Below, piece by piece: positions 1 to 10,152 of a stretch of DNA of 64,000 bases. The DNA is taken from NCBI GenBank assembly GCA_001310415.1, contig BAXE01000003.1:1-64000 (forward strand), written 5' to 3'. A model generated the notes under the pieces. That model was not told the origin of the DNA. It made no database searches and saw nothing but the letters and a program-made list of their open reading frames with translations. A program made the translations under genes and the position numbers. The DNA comes from Enterovibrio sp. JCM 19048 (GTDB lineage: Bacteria > Pseudomonadota > Gammaproteobacteria > Enterobacterales > Vibrionaceae). The stretch's first letter is position 1. The number at the start of each line of letters is the position of its first letter.

Positions 1-2
1 GC

Positions 3-110
3 GGCGATGCTCAAAACTCTTTCCCGCTGATTCATCAACACCACAAAGAAAAGAACGACGTACACAGCGTGACACGCAATGATAATAAGGCGTGGCGTCA
101 ATGGAGATAA
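3..110 (+). CDS. C-terminal end of an unidentified protein (partial)
   Basis: An open frame enters from the left edge and ends at a TAA after 35 codons. The residues are polar and rich in His, Lys, Asn and Arg, with a tail ending in WRQWR. No domain can be recognised from so short a piece, and it may be a chance frame. Confidence 0.25.
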   Translation, partial: GDAQNSFPLIHQHHKEKNDVHSVTRNDNKAWRQWR

Positions 111-381
111 GGGATGAACGTGCTTTAGTCATTCTGCCTGCCGTCATGTATGAAGATTCACAATGATTTGAAAGTAGCGTGGCCGCGAACTGATTTCAGC
201 TCAGATTACCGAGAGTTAGAACGGGGTTTCGAAATGATGAAAATGACAGATTTGTGCTTTTCTTATAGTGTCTGTCCCCATTAGCAATGTGCGTAGAAAA
301 CACCACTCTTTGTCGTTTTTCTTGTAACGACAGGGTGTGTAAGCTTATGAAAATGTGTCGCAGATAGTTAAGGAATGGCGT

Positions 382-474
382 GTGGATCTCGATAAGTTAA
401 TATTATGGTACCCAGTAATTCTGGTTGTAGGCTGTTCAGCGGCGTTTATTTTAGGCTATCAGTTAACATCGTAA
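382..474 (+). CDS. possible 30-residue single-span membrane peptide
   Basis: A GTG codon six bases after AAGGA opens a 30-codon frame. Its product starts with an acidic, basic N-terminus (MDLDKL), continues with about 20 mostly hydrophobic residues (ILWYPVILVVGCSAAFILGY) and ends QLTS. The shape is that of a small one-pass membrane protein. No family was recognised and a chance ORF is quite possible. Confidence 0.25.
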   Translation: MDLDKLILWYPVILVVGCSAAFILGYQLTS

Positions 475-761
475 TGAAATGACAACTGATATTACAGGCT
501 GGGTTTGTTGCTCTAACTCAAGTGGCTTTTGTCCCTAGGCGTATAAGACCGATAATTTCTGGCGCTTTTATGCCCCATTGTGTGTCAGCATAAACATTAG
601 TTCGCATTCTGTTAATGGTTTTTTTATCTATAAGAAATCATACTTGTAAAAAAGGAAAGGCCTGACGCTAGTGGTTGTATTCACTTGCTTTTATTAATGA
701 GCGAACTAATCGCTCTATTGGAGAAATAAATCTAACCCAATCATTATTTTTTCAAATCAAT
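475..761. other. AT-rich intergenic stretch
   Basis: No convincing gene is visible here. A 6-bp inverted repeat (GAGCGA/TCGCTC, 699-715) lies just beyond the stop of the minus-strand HD-GYP gene. It has no T-run, so it is at best a weak terminator. Confidence 0.3.
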
Positions 762-2163
762 CTAGAGTATCGGTGACGAGGGAATCTCACTCATACCAAT
801 ATCTTGCATATACTTCTCTGGTAGTTTGTTTAGTGCCGTTTTTAGCGCATTAAAGCACAATGGGTCGATGGCTGTACCCACATTTTCTTCCATGATTTCT
901 AAAGTTTTTGGAATTGGCACGGCACCTCGATAAGGGCGTTCAGCGTAATGGCATCAAAAATATCTGCTGTGGTAATAATCCGTGTCATCAACGAGATTTC
1001 ATCGGCAACCAGTTTATCGGGATAGCCTGTGCCATCTAACTTTTCATGATGTGCAGCTGCCATTTTGGCAAATTGCTTTAGAGGAGATATCTTTTCAATG
1101 ATCTCTCTGGTAAACACCGCATGATTTTGTATTTTTGCCCACTCGTCATCATCCAATTTTCCTGGTTTATCCAAGATCGCGTTACTTACCCCTAGTTTAC
1201 CTAGATCATGTAAGAGTGCTGCACGTTTCAGCCATAGTCGATCCTCTTTGTCGACATTGAGTTCTTCGGCTATGAGCGTACTAAAAATAGCCACTCTGGA
1301 ACTGTGGCCGGAGGTAAAAGGACTCTTGGCATCAATGATTTTACCGAAAGCAGTTACAATTCGATCGAAATAATCATCATCTAATGGAACCATTGCTTGG
1401 GCGGGTGACATAGATAGCACAAAAGGGACGATGGATGGGGCATTAAGTGCTTTGATGAAATCACGATTATCTTTCAACTGCTTAGCGATGGTCACTAAGT
1501 TAGGATCGAGCCAGTTTCCGGAACGATTTTCTAATTCAGAAAATGCAACATTCAAATCATGTTCACGTTGAAAAACATCCATCACCTGAGCAAGAAGGGC
1601 TATTCTTGAAAATAATGGGATTTGATCATGCATTAATGCATCAGGACGACCTGAACCGTCCCAGTGCTCATCCAAATGTTGTATACCTTGAGCCACATCT
1701 TCACTGAACAAAAGCTCACGAGCAACTTCTGCTCCTTTTGTACAACGCGTTTGAATTAGTTCTTGAGCGTAATCTGTACCATTTTTCAAAATATCAATCG
1801 TGGTAGAGATACGCTTATGCCAATGTTCTCCTGAGCCTGCATTTTTTAGTACAAAATTAATTGCACTCGTCAGGCTAGTACCGACAGTTTTATAACGTTG
1901 TTTAAATGTAAGATCATCGGTGGCGTAGAGTTCACAAATACGGGCTGCATTGCTGCTGCAGCTGCATCCTTGAGAAGTAACGTAAAATACAAATCATGGA
2001 GTTCTGATGATGAGAGGTTCATTCGCTCACCAATATGCATTCCAATCCAGCAGCAACGCATACTGTGCTCTGGAGGCTGTCCCTCTGTCATATCTAGCGC
2101 TACTGTCAGTGAAGAGATCAGCTCGGCCAGAGGCATATTGAGATTCGAACCTTGTAATAACAT
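762..2163 (-). CDS. HD-GYP domain protein, probable c-di-GMP phosphodiesterase (two frameshifts)
   Basis: The reconstructed protein is about 467 residues with two HD-type halves. The first half is degenerate: the HD position reads KDAG, followed after restoring one base by GCSSNAARI. The second half has the full signature, LLHDLGKLGVS, HHEKLDGTGYP and, after a second restored base, TAERPYRGAVP. HD-GYP proteins hydrolyse cyclic di-GMP in the cytoplasm. The breaks are near 1948 and 946, each explained by loss of one base from a GG/CC pair; the true C-terminus runs to a stop at 762. There is no obvious sensor or membrane segment. The annotated start has only a weak ribosome site, so the N-terminus is uncertain. 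Confidence 0.75.
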
Positions 2164-2460
2164 CGCATGCTACTCATCAATACATAAACAAAAAAACTAT
2201 AGTGCAACCTTGCACTGTAATCTAATGACAAATAACAATAAAAATACTGCAGCGGATGAGTAACTTTGACCACTCAGAGAGGGGCTTCACAATATCTCAA
2301 ATAACACCTCAAATGTTTATCTAGTAAAGACGCTTGCAAACTTGTGTTCAGAATGTCCACAGTTGGCACTACGTAACTTAAAAGTGTCCATACTCGTGCT
2401 TGGCCGATCTGCTCTAGCACGTTTTTGCCCCAAATCTAAATGCGCATCCAGCTTTTAGTC

Positions 2461-2502
2461 CCTTCCCCTTTTCAAGGGGAAGGTTAGGATGGGGTTGGTT
2501 TT
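2461..2502. repeat. hairpin repeat, copy 1
   Basis: CCTTCCCCTT and AAGGGGAAGG form a perfect 10-bp stem over a TTC loop. A GGTTAGGATGGGGTTGG tail follows. A related copy in the opposite orientation lies at 3996-4040, on the other side of the next gene. Confidence 0.55.
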
Positions 2503-2742
2503 GCCCTTATTCGTGTCAGTTCGATCTGCAATGGCACGTTCATGCTCCATTTTACGTTGGCTGGTGTAGATCTTATCAATCTCAGTTAACGAGTTTTCGA
2601 AAGATTTCCTAATGCCAAACGGAAGGATGTGAAGTACCGCATCCTGTCATATTTTCTCGTTCATGATTTTGTGTTGAATGATGTTACTCTATCAAAAACA
2701 TGCATTTATGCTGAGTGCTAGGGTGCAGCTTGTGCGCAAAAA

Positions 2743-2780
2743 ATCCCAAAGTGGGGTGTTTAATTCCCCCACTTTGGGAT
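2743..2780. terminator. perfect 14-bp stem-loop ahead of an orphan gene
   Basis: ATCCCAAAGTGGGG (2743-2756) and CCCCACTTTGGGAT (2767-2780) pair perfectly over a 10-base loop. No clear T-run follows in either direction, so it may be a processing or regulatory hairpin and not a simple terminator. If translation of the next gene started at 2678, this hairpin would lie inside the coding region; that is one reason to prefer the later start. Confidence 0.45.
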
Positions 2781-2815
2781 CGAATAAATTGATACGTGCT
2801 TTGAAGGAAAAGGTT

Positions 2816-3832
2816 GTGACAGAAGATGAAATGATGGAGCAGTACTATCGTCAAAGAGAGAAAATGAAGATGTTCCTCCTCGATAAACACTCTGCTAATG
2901 CTAAGTCAATATCGGATACTCTAGAGAAATGCGGGCATTCTCTGTCTGAGGAGAATTTTGAGTACTCAGATCCTGTTGGCTTGACAGTTTGTTTTAAAAA
3001 TCTGGTGTCTATATTGGCTCCTGATCTTAATCGTGATAAGGATGATTTAGTAAAGTTAAAGCAACTATTCCAGAGCTACGAAAAAAAAGTGAGGGAAGGT
3101 TATTTATATACAAATAATTACATGCTCATGCTGACACCTTTACTAAGAAGAGGTATGCATCCAGTCAATAATTGGGCTCCATTATTTGTAGCAAAAATGT
3201 GGGAGCTAGACTTAGACGGGATTGAAGCCTCAGTGGCATTGGATTATGACCGTGCAAAAATTGATGTAAGTGATTATGGCTATGCTGAGCTTGATACATG
3301 GTTTGGCGCTCCTTTTGAAAATGATATTTCAAGTATTAAGGACGGTATATCAAAGCTAAGACCTCCGATGGATATTGAACAAAGGCTTATAAATTTTATC
3401 TTTAATAACAAATACAGCCTTGATATAAAATGGGACACAAAAGGGAAGATTAAAACGTTCCAGGCGCTGGAGTTTAGTAATGAAAATGTGCTAATTGAAT
3501 TTCAAAATAGTACTTATTACCCCGCAAAGTATATCCATGCGGAATTTGACCTTGAGTCAAAATCATTTCGTCATTTTGATGGTGCGGTTCATTTTTATAC
3601 GCACGACGAGTATTTTTCAAGAAGGGATTTAGACTTTAATTTTGCCAACAAAAATACAAATCTGGTTAAAGCAAAGTCTCAAAAAGTATTCAAACTTGAC
3701 GGAAAAATCAGCAAAGAGATTTGGTTGGAGTTAACAGGACATTTCTTAACAGGAAATCCGTTGATCGTTGAGTATTTCACTGGGAATTATCCACAACATG
3801 TATCAGAACGCTTGAGTCGAGCACGCACATAA
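2816..3832 (+). CDS. hypothetical protein, AT-rich orphan
   Basis: About 338 residues, soluble, rich in Lys, Asp, Asn and Phe, with no signal peptide or membrane segment. I do not recognise the family. The frame is open from 2678, but no ribosome site precedes that ATG and a perfect hairpin would fall inside the gene. A GTG at 2816 preceded by AAGGAAAAGG is a better start. The gene is visibly more AT-rich than its neighbours and is bracketed by inverted copies of a hairpin repeat, which suggests acquired DNA. It is unbroken over its whole length. Confidence 0.55.
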   Translation: MTEDEMMEQYYRQREKMKMFLLDKHSANAKSISDTLEKCGHSLSEENFEYSDPVGLTVCFKNLVSILAPDLNRDKDDLVKLKQLFQSYEKKVREGYLYTNNYMLMLTPLLRRGMHPVNNWAPLFVAKMWELDLDGIEASVALDYDRAKIDVSDYGYAELDTWFGAPFENDISSIKDGISKLRPPMDIEQRLINFIFNNKYSLDIKWDTKGKIKTFQALEFSNENVLIEFQNSTYYPAKYIHAEFDLESKSFRHFDGAVHFYTHDEYFSRRDLDFNFANKNTNLVKAKSQKVFKLDGKISKEIWLELTGHFLTGNPLIVEYFTGNYPQHVSERLSRART

Positions 3833-3995
3833 CAAATAAGAATAAGTGTCGCGCAGCCGACACTTTATTTGGATGTTGAACAAGCCCGTTTTAGATAAAC
3901 GACATCATCACTTGCCCAACCTGAAGTTATCCGAAGTGATCGCTTTAGAGCATAAGGTCTAACTGATTCCTGTCCCAAGCCGTCCCAAAGCTCAA

Positions 3996-4040
3996 AACCA
4001 ACCCCCTTCCAACTTCCCCCCTAAAAAAGGGGGAAGAACC
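3996..4040. repeat. hairpin repeat, copy 2 (inverted relative to copy 1)
   Basis: CCAACCCCCTTCCAA is followed by a CTTCCCCC/GGGGGAAG stem with an A-rich loop (4013-4036). Read on the minus strand this matches the hairpin-plus-tail order of copy 1. It also lies just downstream of the minus-strand phosphodiesterase operon and may end its transcript. Confidence 0.5.
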
Positions 4041-4100
4041 AAGAGCACGTCGTCCGTAAACCATTCAGCGCAGTCTCTTTCTGCTTGGTGGCGTTCTGCC

Positions 4101-4894
4101 TTAAAACGGGTGCACGATGCTTTGGGGTGACAGTGAAAGATAACTGCTTCGAAAGCCATTGTTCCACTCGTGCAGCATGTAGCCGCCGGGATCTTGGGTA
4201 AAACCGACCGGCGCATCGCTTCTGTGATCAGTCGGGAACGAGCTGGCCGTGGCAGGGGAGGAAAGTACAGTGACGCCTCCTATGGTGCTGACAATGCTGT
4301 TGTGCAAATGACCACAGATAATCCGCATTTCACGTTTGCTGTTTTCCAAAATCTGCGCCATTTCTTCAGCGCCTTCAAGGCCTATGGCATCCATAAACTG
4401 AATGCCGGACGCAAAGGGCGGGTGATGCATGGCAATCAGCGCGGGTTTATCGGAATTGCTTGCTAATGCTTGCTCCAAAAAGGCCAGCGCTGAAGGAGAA
4501 AGCCTGCCGCCGCCTTGGCCTGGAATAATGGTATCCAGGCCGATAATGTCCAGATCCGGATAGCTTTTTACCCAATTGATTTCTTCGCTGGTGGCGGGTG
4601 TCAGTCCTTCAAATGCCTGATGCATCGACGCACGCAGATCATGGTTGCCGGGGATGACCAAATAGGGAATGCCTAACCGCCCCAATACAGATTTGAAGGC
4701 TTCGTAGCTATCAAGGTCGCCATGTCGGTGATGTCTCCGGTGACGACAATGGCGTCGATAGCGCCGAGTTTTACCAAATCCTGCTCAATCTTACTGACGG
4801 CTTGTTCAAATGAGGCCAACGTGTCGAGCACGCCCGAAACCTTTTTAGGTGGACAGACAATATGAGTGTCGGTCAGTTGCAGAATACGTGTCAT
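4101..4894 (-). CDS. GpdQ-like metallophosphodiesterase (frameshift)
   Basis: About 264 residues of the calcineurin-like metallophosphoesterase fold. All dimetal motifs are present: TDTH near the start, VTGDITD with HGD restored by one base near 4722, PGNHD, MHHPP and CGHLHN. The sequence resembles GpdQ/CpdA class III enzymes, which cleave glycerophosphodiesters or cyclic nucleotides. The ATG at 4894 follows a GAGGAGG ribosome site. As last gene of an operon with a Ugp-like importer, it probably releases glycerol-3-phosphate or glycerol from imported diesters. Substrate assignment is inference from context. Confidence 0.8.
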
Positions 4895-4904
4895 TCCACC
4901 TCCT

Positions 4905-5714
4905 CTATTTAATGCCAGCGCGCAGGAATGCCTGCACAAACTGGCGTTGGAATATCAAAAACGCAATCAGTAGCGGTGCAATCGACATCATAGTCGCGGC
5001 AGAGATAACCGAAATATCCACGCCGTTCTCCGGCGCGCCAAAAATCGACAAGCCGACGGTCAGCGGCCGGGTGTCATCTGAATTGGTCACAATCAAGGGC
5101 CACAAGAAATTGTTCCAGTGCGTAGAGACAGACACCAATGCGTAAGCAAGGTATGTCGGTTTGGCGAGTGGCACATACACCTTCATCAATATGCCGAATA
5201 GAGAACAGCCTTCAACGGCGGCGGCTTCATGCAGTTCATAAGGCACAGATTTAAAAGACTGGCGCATCAGGAATATACCGAATGCACTGGCCATGTAAGG
5301 AATGCCAACCCCCAAAATGGTGTCGAACAACCCAAGTGAAGATACTACTGCATAGTTTTCGACGATCAGGACTTCCGGCAGGATAAACAGCTGCAACAGC
5401 ACCAGAATGAAAACAAAGTCTTTGCCGGGAAAGGAGACCTGGGCAAACGCAAAGCCCGCGAGTGTGGTAATGATAAATTGCCCGATTAACACCACGGTGA
5501 CCAGGCAGAAGGTGTTGAAGAAGTAGCGCAGCCAAGGCGCGCCTTCCCACGCGACGCGGAAGTTATCCAGCGTCCAGCCAGAAAGCAGGTTGAAATTCAC
5601 GGCGTCTGAGGTGGTATGAAACGCTGCCCAAAAGGCGAATACCAAGGGTGATATCCAGATAATGGCCAGCAAAAACGCACCCGCAGTATCGAGATACTTT
5701 TCGATAGATTTCAT
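4905..5714 (-). CDS. ugpE: UgpE-like ABC importer permease
   Basis: 269 residues, about six membrane spans, with the EAA coupling loop (EAAAVEGCSLFGILMK...PLAKP) that docks on the ATPase. It belongs to the MalG/UgpE class of carbohydrate/glycerol-3-phosphate importers in the inner membrane. It is unbroken, overlaps the preceding permease by 4 bases, and is followed 10 bases later by the phosphodiesterase. Assignment to glycerol-3-phosphate, as opposed to another sugar, rests on neighbours. Confidence 0.8.
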   Translation of the reverse strand: MKSIEKYLDTAGAFLLAIIWISPLVFAFWAAFHTTSDAVNFNLLSGWTLDNFRVAWEGAPWLRYFFNTFCLVTVVLIGQFIITTLAGFAFAQVSFPGKDFVFILVLLQLFILPEVLIVENYAVVSSLGLFDTILGVGIPYMASAFGIFLMRQSFKSVPYELHEAAAVEGCSLFGILMKVYVPLAKPTYLAYALVSVSTHWNNFLWPLIVTNSDDTRPLTVGLSIFGAPENGVDISVISAATMMSIAPLLIAFLIFQRQFVQAFLRAGIK

Positions 5715-6604
5715 TGGTAGTGCGTCCTTTTATCCAGGTAAGTGAACTGAATGGCGGCGGCAATCCCGAGCACGATCAGCACCAGTACTGTCATTGCTGC
5801 AGCATGCGGCGCATCAAAGAAGGCGAAGGCCATTTCCCAGATGTAATAGAGGATCAGTTTGGACGCATCCGACGGGCCGCCTTTGGTCAAAATGAACAGG
5901 TGGTCAATCAGCTTCACGGAGTTGATCATGGCGTTAACCACGATAAACAGGGTGGTCGGCATCAACAGCGGCAAAACAATGCGGCGTGTGTATGTCCAGC
6001 GGCTGGCGCCTTCTATGTCAGCCGCTTCTTTGTAATCCGCCGGAATGGTCTGCAACGCGGCCAGATAGAAGATCATAAAGAAGCCGGCTTCTTTCCAGAT
6101 GGTGACGATAATCACCGCCCAAAGCGCAGTATCTGGCTGTCCAAGCCAGTTAACAGACCCAAAGCCAAACAAGGCGCCAATTTGGTCGAGTACGCCTAAA
6201 TCCGGGGTGTAGAAAAACAGCCAAAGGTTCGCTGCGGCAATCATGGGGAGCACGGTTGGCGTAAAGTAGGCGGTGCGGACAAAGCCTTTACCGGAGATTT
6301 TGGAATTCGCCCACAATGCCATGATCAATGCGATAGCGATGGAAACAGGAATGGTCACCGCGGCATAAAACAGGTTGTTTTTCACTACGATCCAGAACGT
6401 TGGGTCGTTAAAGAGATCAGAATAGTTTTCCAGACCACTGAATTCGGAAGGCCGACGACGGGTGCCTTTTGAAAACAGACTTTCCCAGAACGTTGCCACC
6501 GAAGGGTAGAAAGCAAAAAGCGTCAGTAAAATGGCCGCAGGTGTCAGCAGAAACCAACCATATAAGTGCTGCTTGCGACGTTCCATTTCAGCGTAATGAT
6601 TCAT
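5711..6604 (-). CDS. ugpA: UgpA-like ABC importer permease
   Basis: 297 residues with six predicted spans and an EAA loop (YKEAADIEGASRWTYTRRIV). Partner of the downstream permease, which it overlaps by 4 bases, giving translational coupling. MalF/UgpA class. The frame is unbroken. A GC-rich stem-loop separates it from the upstream binding-protein gene. Confidence 0.8.
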   Translation of the reverse strand: MNHYAEMERRKQHLYGWFLLTPAAILLTLFAFYPSVATFWESLFSKGTRRRPSEFSGLENYSDLFNDPTFWIVVKNNLFYAAVTIPVSIAIALIMALWANSKISGKGFVRTAYFTPTVLPMIAAANLWLFFYTPDLGVLDQIGALFGFGSVNWLGQPDTALWAVIIVTIWKEAGFFMIFYLAALQTIPADYKEAADIEGASRWTYTRRIVLPLLMPTTLFIVVNAMINSVKLIDHLFILTKGGPSDASKLILYYIWEMAFAFFDAPHAAAMTVLVLIVLGIAAAIQFTYLDKRTHYQ

Positions 6605-6623
6605 ACAACTGCTCTACTGCAAG

Positions 6624-6648
6624 TCCCCCGCCCGGTGAAGGCGGGGGA
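6624..6648. terminator. intercistronic stem-loop between binding protein and permease genes
   Basis: TCCCCCGCC and GGCGGGGGA form a perfect 9-bp stem over a 7-base loop. The position after a binding-protein gene and before its permeases is typical of hairpins that protect the upstream message and lower downstream expression. There is no T-run, so it is not a full terminator. Confidence 0.6.
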
Positions 6649-6655
6649 GATGTTT

Positions 6656-7929
6656 TTATTGGTAATTGCGCAGGAGACGCTTGGCGGAATTTTGCGCTTC
6701 TTCCAATGCAACTTCCGGCGTTTTCTGGTCAGTCAGGGCGAACTGAATGGCATTGTTCAAGCTTCACGCACACGGGCGGTTTCGTAGGTAGAGAACTCTG
6801 CCACCGCATGTTCTAGCTGGTTACGCGCAACCAATGCTGGTGGGAACTGCTCCGTGTATTCCTGCAACGCTTCGGTTTCATACGCGCCTTTTGATACGCC
6901 CATGTAGCCGGTGGCAATTGACCATCTGGCTGCTTGCTCCGGTGATGTCATGAACTTAATCAACTTCATCGCGGCTGCTTTTTCTTCGTCAGTGGTGTCT
7001 TTGAATATGTAGAAGTTACCGCCACCGGTTGGGGAGCCTAAACGCACGTTGCCGGGGAGCATGGCGACACCGAAATCAAACTTGGCGGCATTTTTCACTG
7101 CCGTCAGGTTACCGGTGGAGTGCCACATCATGGCGGTGTTGCCTTCCAGGAATGCCTGACGGAGCGTGCCCCATTCAACGGTACCTTTTGGCATGATGCC
7201 GTGTTCTTCAGAGAGGGATTTCCAGAACTTGAGGGTGTCAATCACGGCAGGGTCATCGAAGTAGGTGGTCAGGCCGTCATCCGACATCAACTTCTTGCCA
7301 TTCTGGATAGCCAGCGCCTGGAACATCCAGTAAGGGTAGCCGGTAGATGGGATCATGATGCCGTAGGTGTTGTCATTGGTGAGCTTTTTACCCACTTCGA
7401 CCAGCTCATCCCATGTTGTGGGCGGCTTTTCCGGGTCGAGTCCAGCAGCGCGGAACATGTCTTTGTTGTAGTAAGCAACAATGGTTGAGCGCTGGAAAGG
7501 AATACCCCAGGTTTTGCCTTCGGCCTGACCGTTTTCCATCAGGGCAGGGTAGAAATCTGCCAGCCAGGCTTGGTCTTCTTTACCCTGTAACAGGTCATCG
7601 TATGGGGTGATCAAATCCTGATCGATTAGGTCATAGACATCGATTGAAAACATCACCGCCAACTGAGCAGGCTCGCCCGAGTTCAGCGCGGAAAGCGCAC
7701 GCACGCGGGTGTCGTCATAGTTACCGGAATAGATAGCGTTAACCTTGATGTCCGGGTTTTGTGCTTCAAAGTCATCAACTATCCCGTCGACCACTTTCGT
7801 CAGCGCACCACCCACGGCAATGGGGTAGTACATGTTCAATTCTGTTGCCGCTGTTGCCGCTGTTGCCGATTGCGCGGCGAGGGTAAACGCACCCGCAAAG
7901 GCACAACTCATTAACTTTGAGAACTTCAT
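6656..7929 (-). CDS. ugpB: UgpB-like periplasmic binding protein (frameshift near C-terminus)
   Basis: About 424 residues with a Sec signal peptide (MKFSKLMSCAFAGAFTLAAQ, then SATA-A). The body is a family 1 solute-binding protein similar in length and motifs to UgpB (YYNKDMFRAAGLDPEKPPTTW, WHSTGNL, TGYMGVSKGAYE). One base lost near 6764 truncates it. In the next frame the tail continues with LNNAIQFALTDQKTPEVALE and ends at a TAA at 6656-6658, giving normal family length. It captures the imported ligand, probably glycerol-3-phosphate or a glycerophosphodiester, in the periplasm. Confidence 0.8.
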
Positions 7930-8006
7930 AGTTTCACCATTGGTTACGTATATACATTTGAAATCAGCTTCCCTTCTGTTTCGTGGAGAAACTGTTCCAC
8001 GCCTTG

Positions 8007-9022
8007 CTAGTTCATTCTGTTTCCATCGCGGTCGAAGAAGTGCAGGGCACTGTCCTCGAAGTTGATGTCCACGGTGCTACCTTCCTTCAGCGACGAAAAA
8101 CCATGTAGCTTCACCACCAGGCCTTTGGCGTTGGGATGATCCAGCAACACATGGGTTTCTTCGCCGAGGTATTCGCTTTCAGAGACGGTGCAACTGATGC
8201 GTCCTTGTCCCGCATCTACCAATTTCACGTGTTCGCTGCGCAGTCCCACTTTGTGCGCGTGGTCTGTTCCGGCAATCACGCCGCCATCCACTAACGCCAT
8301 GGGTGGTGCGCCAACAAATTCTGCAGCGAACGTATTTTGTGGAGCGTTATAGAGTTCTTGGGGAGTTCCCGCCTGCATGATATGGCCGTCTTTCATCAGG
8401 ATGATCAGGTCTGCCATGCTCATGGCTTCGGTCTGGTCATGGGTGACATACACCACGGTCATTCCCAGATCTTTCTGGAGCTTTTTGATGTCTTTGCGCA
8501 CGGAATGGCGGAGCTTGGCATCCAGGTTGGAAAGGGGTTCGTCCATCAGGCAAAGGGGTTGACCGGCGACGATGGCGCGGGCAAGGGCGACACGCTGGCG
8601 TTGCCTCCGGAAAGTTCACCGGGTTTGCGTTCCTCATACCCAATCAGCCCGGTAATCCGAAGTGCATTCTCAAGCTTCGCCAGACGTTCGTCTTTGGGGA
8701 CTTTCCGCACTTTCATGCCGAACATGACGTTTTCAGCGACAGACAAATGGGGAAACAGGGCGTAAGACTGGAACACCATGGAAAGATTTCTGGCTGAAGG
8801 TGCCATTTCTGTCACGTCCACACCGTCAATGCGGATTGCCCCTTCGTCCGGTATTTCCAACCCGGCAAGCAGGCGCAGTGTGGTGGATTTGCCACAGCCA
8901 GACGGCCCCAGCAGGGCAACAAAAGTGCCTTCAGGGATATCAATCGAAATGTTCTCGACACCTAGTTGTCCGTTCCATCTTTTTGCGATGTTGTCGAATG
9001 AAACAAAGGGTTCTGTGTTCAT
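8007..9022 (-). CDS. ugpC: UgpC/MalK-type ABC ATPase (frameshift)
   Basis: About 339 residues. Walker A GPSGCGKST, Q-loop VFQSYALFPH, signature LSGG, then (after restoring one base near 8602) QRQRVALARA, Walker B CLMDEPLSNLD and H-loop VTHDQTEAMS. The C-terminal TOBE/OB regulatory part of about 110 residues is present, as in MalK and UgpC. It energises the permeases. Its ATG overlaps the regulator's TGA as ATGA, so the regulator and importer are one transcript. Confidence 0.85.
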
Positions 9023-9815
9023 GAAGCGTCGCCTCCTACTAACTTCAAACGATCTCCGACACGGTCACTCATTGCTGAAAAATCATCGCCGGGGTGTTGA
9101 TCCATGATGATCAAATCCACGTCGAAGATGCTCCCGCCAATCGCAGGTGCTGTTCGCGTCAATTTAGTGCTATCCATCACCAGAATGGACGTTTTACAGT
9201 GGGTGCGAATGGTTTCGCGAACCCTGACTTCAGATGCATGAAAATCCAGCATGCCACCATCTTCCGAAACACCCGCCACGCCGAAAATGCCGTATTCCGC
9301 GCGGTAGCTGTTAAAAAATCCAGTACGCCGTCGCCCAATACATCCCGATCTGGCATCCGCACTTCGCCGCCGGGAATGATGATTCGGTTACTCGGCTCAT
9401 TGCTCAAAACCATGGCGGCGTTGAGGTTGTTGGTCATCACTGTCAGCCCTGATTTCACGGTCAAAGCTTCTGCCACAATGGCAGGTGTCGAACCGATGGA
9501 AATGAACACGGTTGAGCCATCTGGTATTTCCTTTGCGACCGCTTGGGCGATGGCCCATTTCGCTGAGAAATTGGTGACCGCCCGCTGCTGGTAGGGCTCA
9601 TTAAGTTGTTGCTCAAAGCTCTCGACCCCGCCGTGTTTCCGTCGGAGCAGGTTTTCACTGCACAGCTGATTGATATCCCGGCGTACGGTTTGGGCAGACA
9701 CACCGAGCAATTCAGCCAACATCTCGACCGTCACATGACCTTGCTCAATGGTCTTCTCAAGGATCAGCTCTCGCCTGATCTCTGTCTTCGATTTCGTTTT
9801 AGTGCCATTGCCCAT
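9019..9815 (-). CDS. DeoR/GlpR-family transcriptional regulator (frameshift)
   Basis: About 265 residues. An N-terminal DeoR helix-turn-helix (VTVEMLAELLGVSAQTVRRD) precedes a sugar-phosphate sensor domain (ISIGSTPAIVAEAL, MTNNLNAAMVL). A T lost in a T-run near 9310 splits it; the tail resumes with YGIFGVAGVSEDGGML and DSTKLTR. The ATG at 9815 follows a clean GGAGGA site, so the open frame further upstream is not used. GlpR-type members repress glycerol-phosphate genes and respond to sugar phosphates. It is first in the ugp-like operon and probably autoregulates it. Confidence 0.8.
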
Positions 9816-9912
9816 ACCGTTCCTCCCTATTGAGATCAATCTAGTCTGATGGTTAACATTTAATCAACATTCGATTGAGTAAATGAAAGTTAAATTCCCA
9901 TCAAAATGATTA

Positions 9913-9986
9913 ATTGCTCATATTTGATAATCATTGGGTATTGATATGCTCATGGTTGTGGTGATATCACTTAGAATAATGAGCAA
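9913..9986. promoter_or_regulatory. candidate operator cluster in divergent promoter region
   Basis: In the 337-bp gap between the DeoR-type gene and the phosphatase gene, TGCTCAT occurs at 9915-9921 and 9947-9953, and its inverse ATGAGCA at 9979-9985. The outer pair is an 8-bp inverted match (TTGCTCAT/ATGAGCAA). The region is AT-rich and could bind the adjacent regulator. The rest of the gap shows nothing else recognisable. Confidence 0.35.
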
Positions 9987-10152
9987 GTGGACACTTTATT
10001 GTTGCGTGTATTGTTAACTGCAAAATGTGAAAGTTACGTTTCAGGACTGTGAAATCTTCATGCTGGGTACAACGAAGTAGGGAAGATGTTGGGCTGCGTT
10101 TGTTTTAGATTGCGGTTCGGTAAACCTCATTTTTGATAGGTGAAAGAAGGGA

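Larger units (their letters stand above)
2164..2815. other. intergenic region with hairpin repeats
   Basis: About 650 bases without a supported gene. It contains a dispersed hairpin repeat (2461-2502) and a perfect 14-bp hairpin (2743-2780), described separately. Confidence 0.4.
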
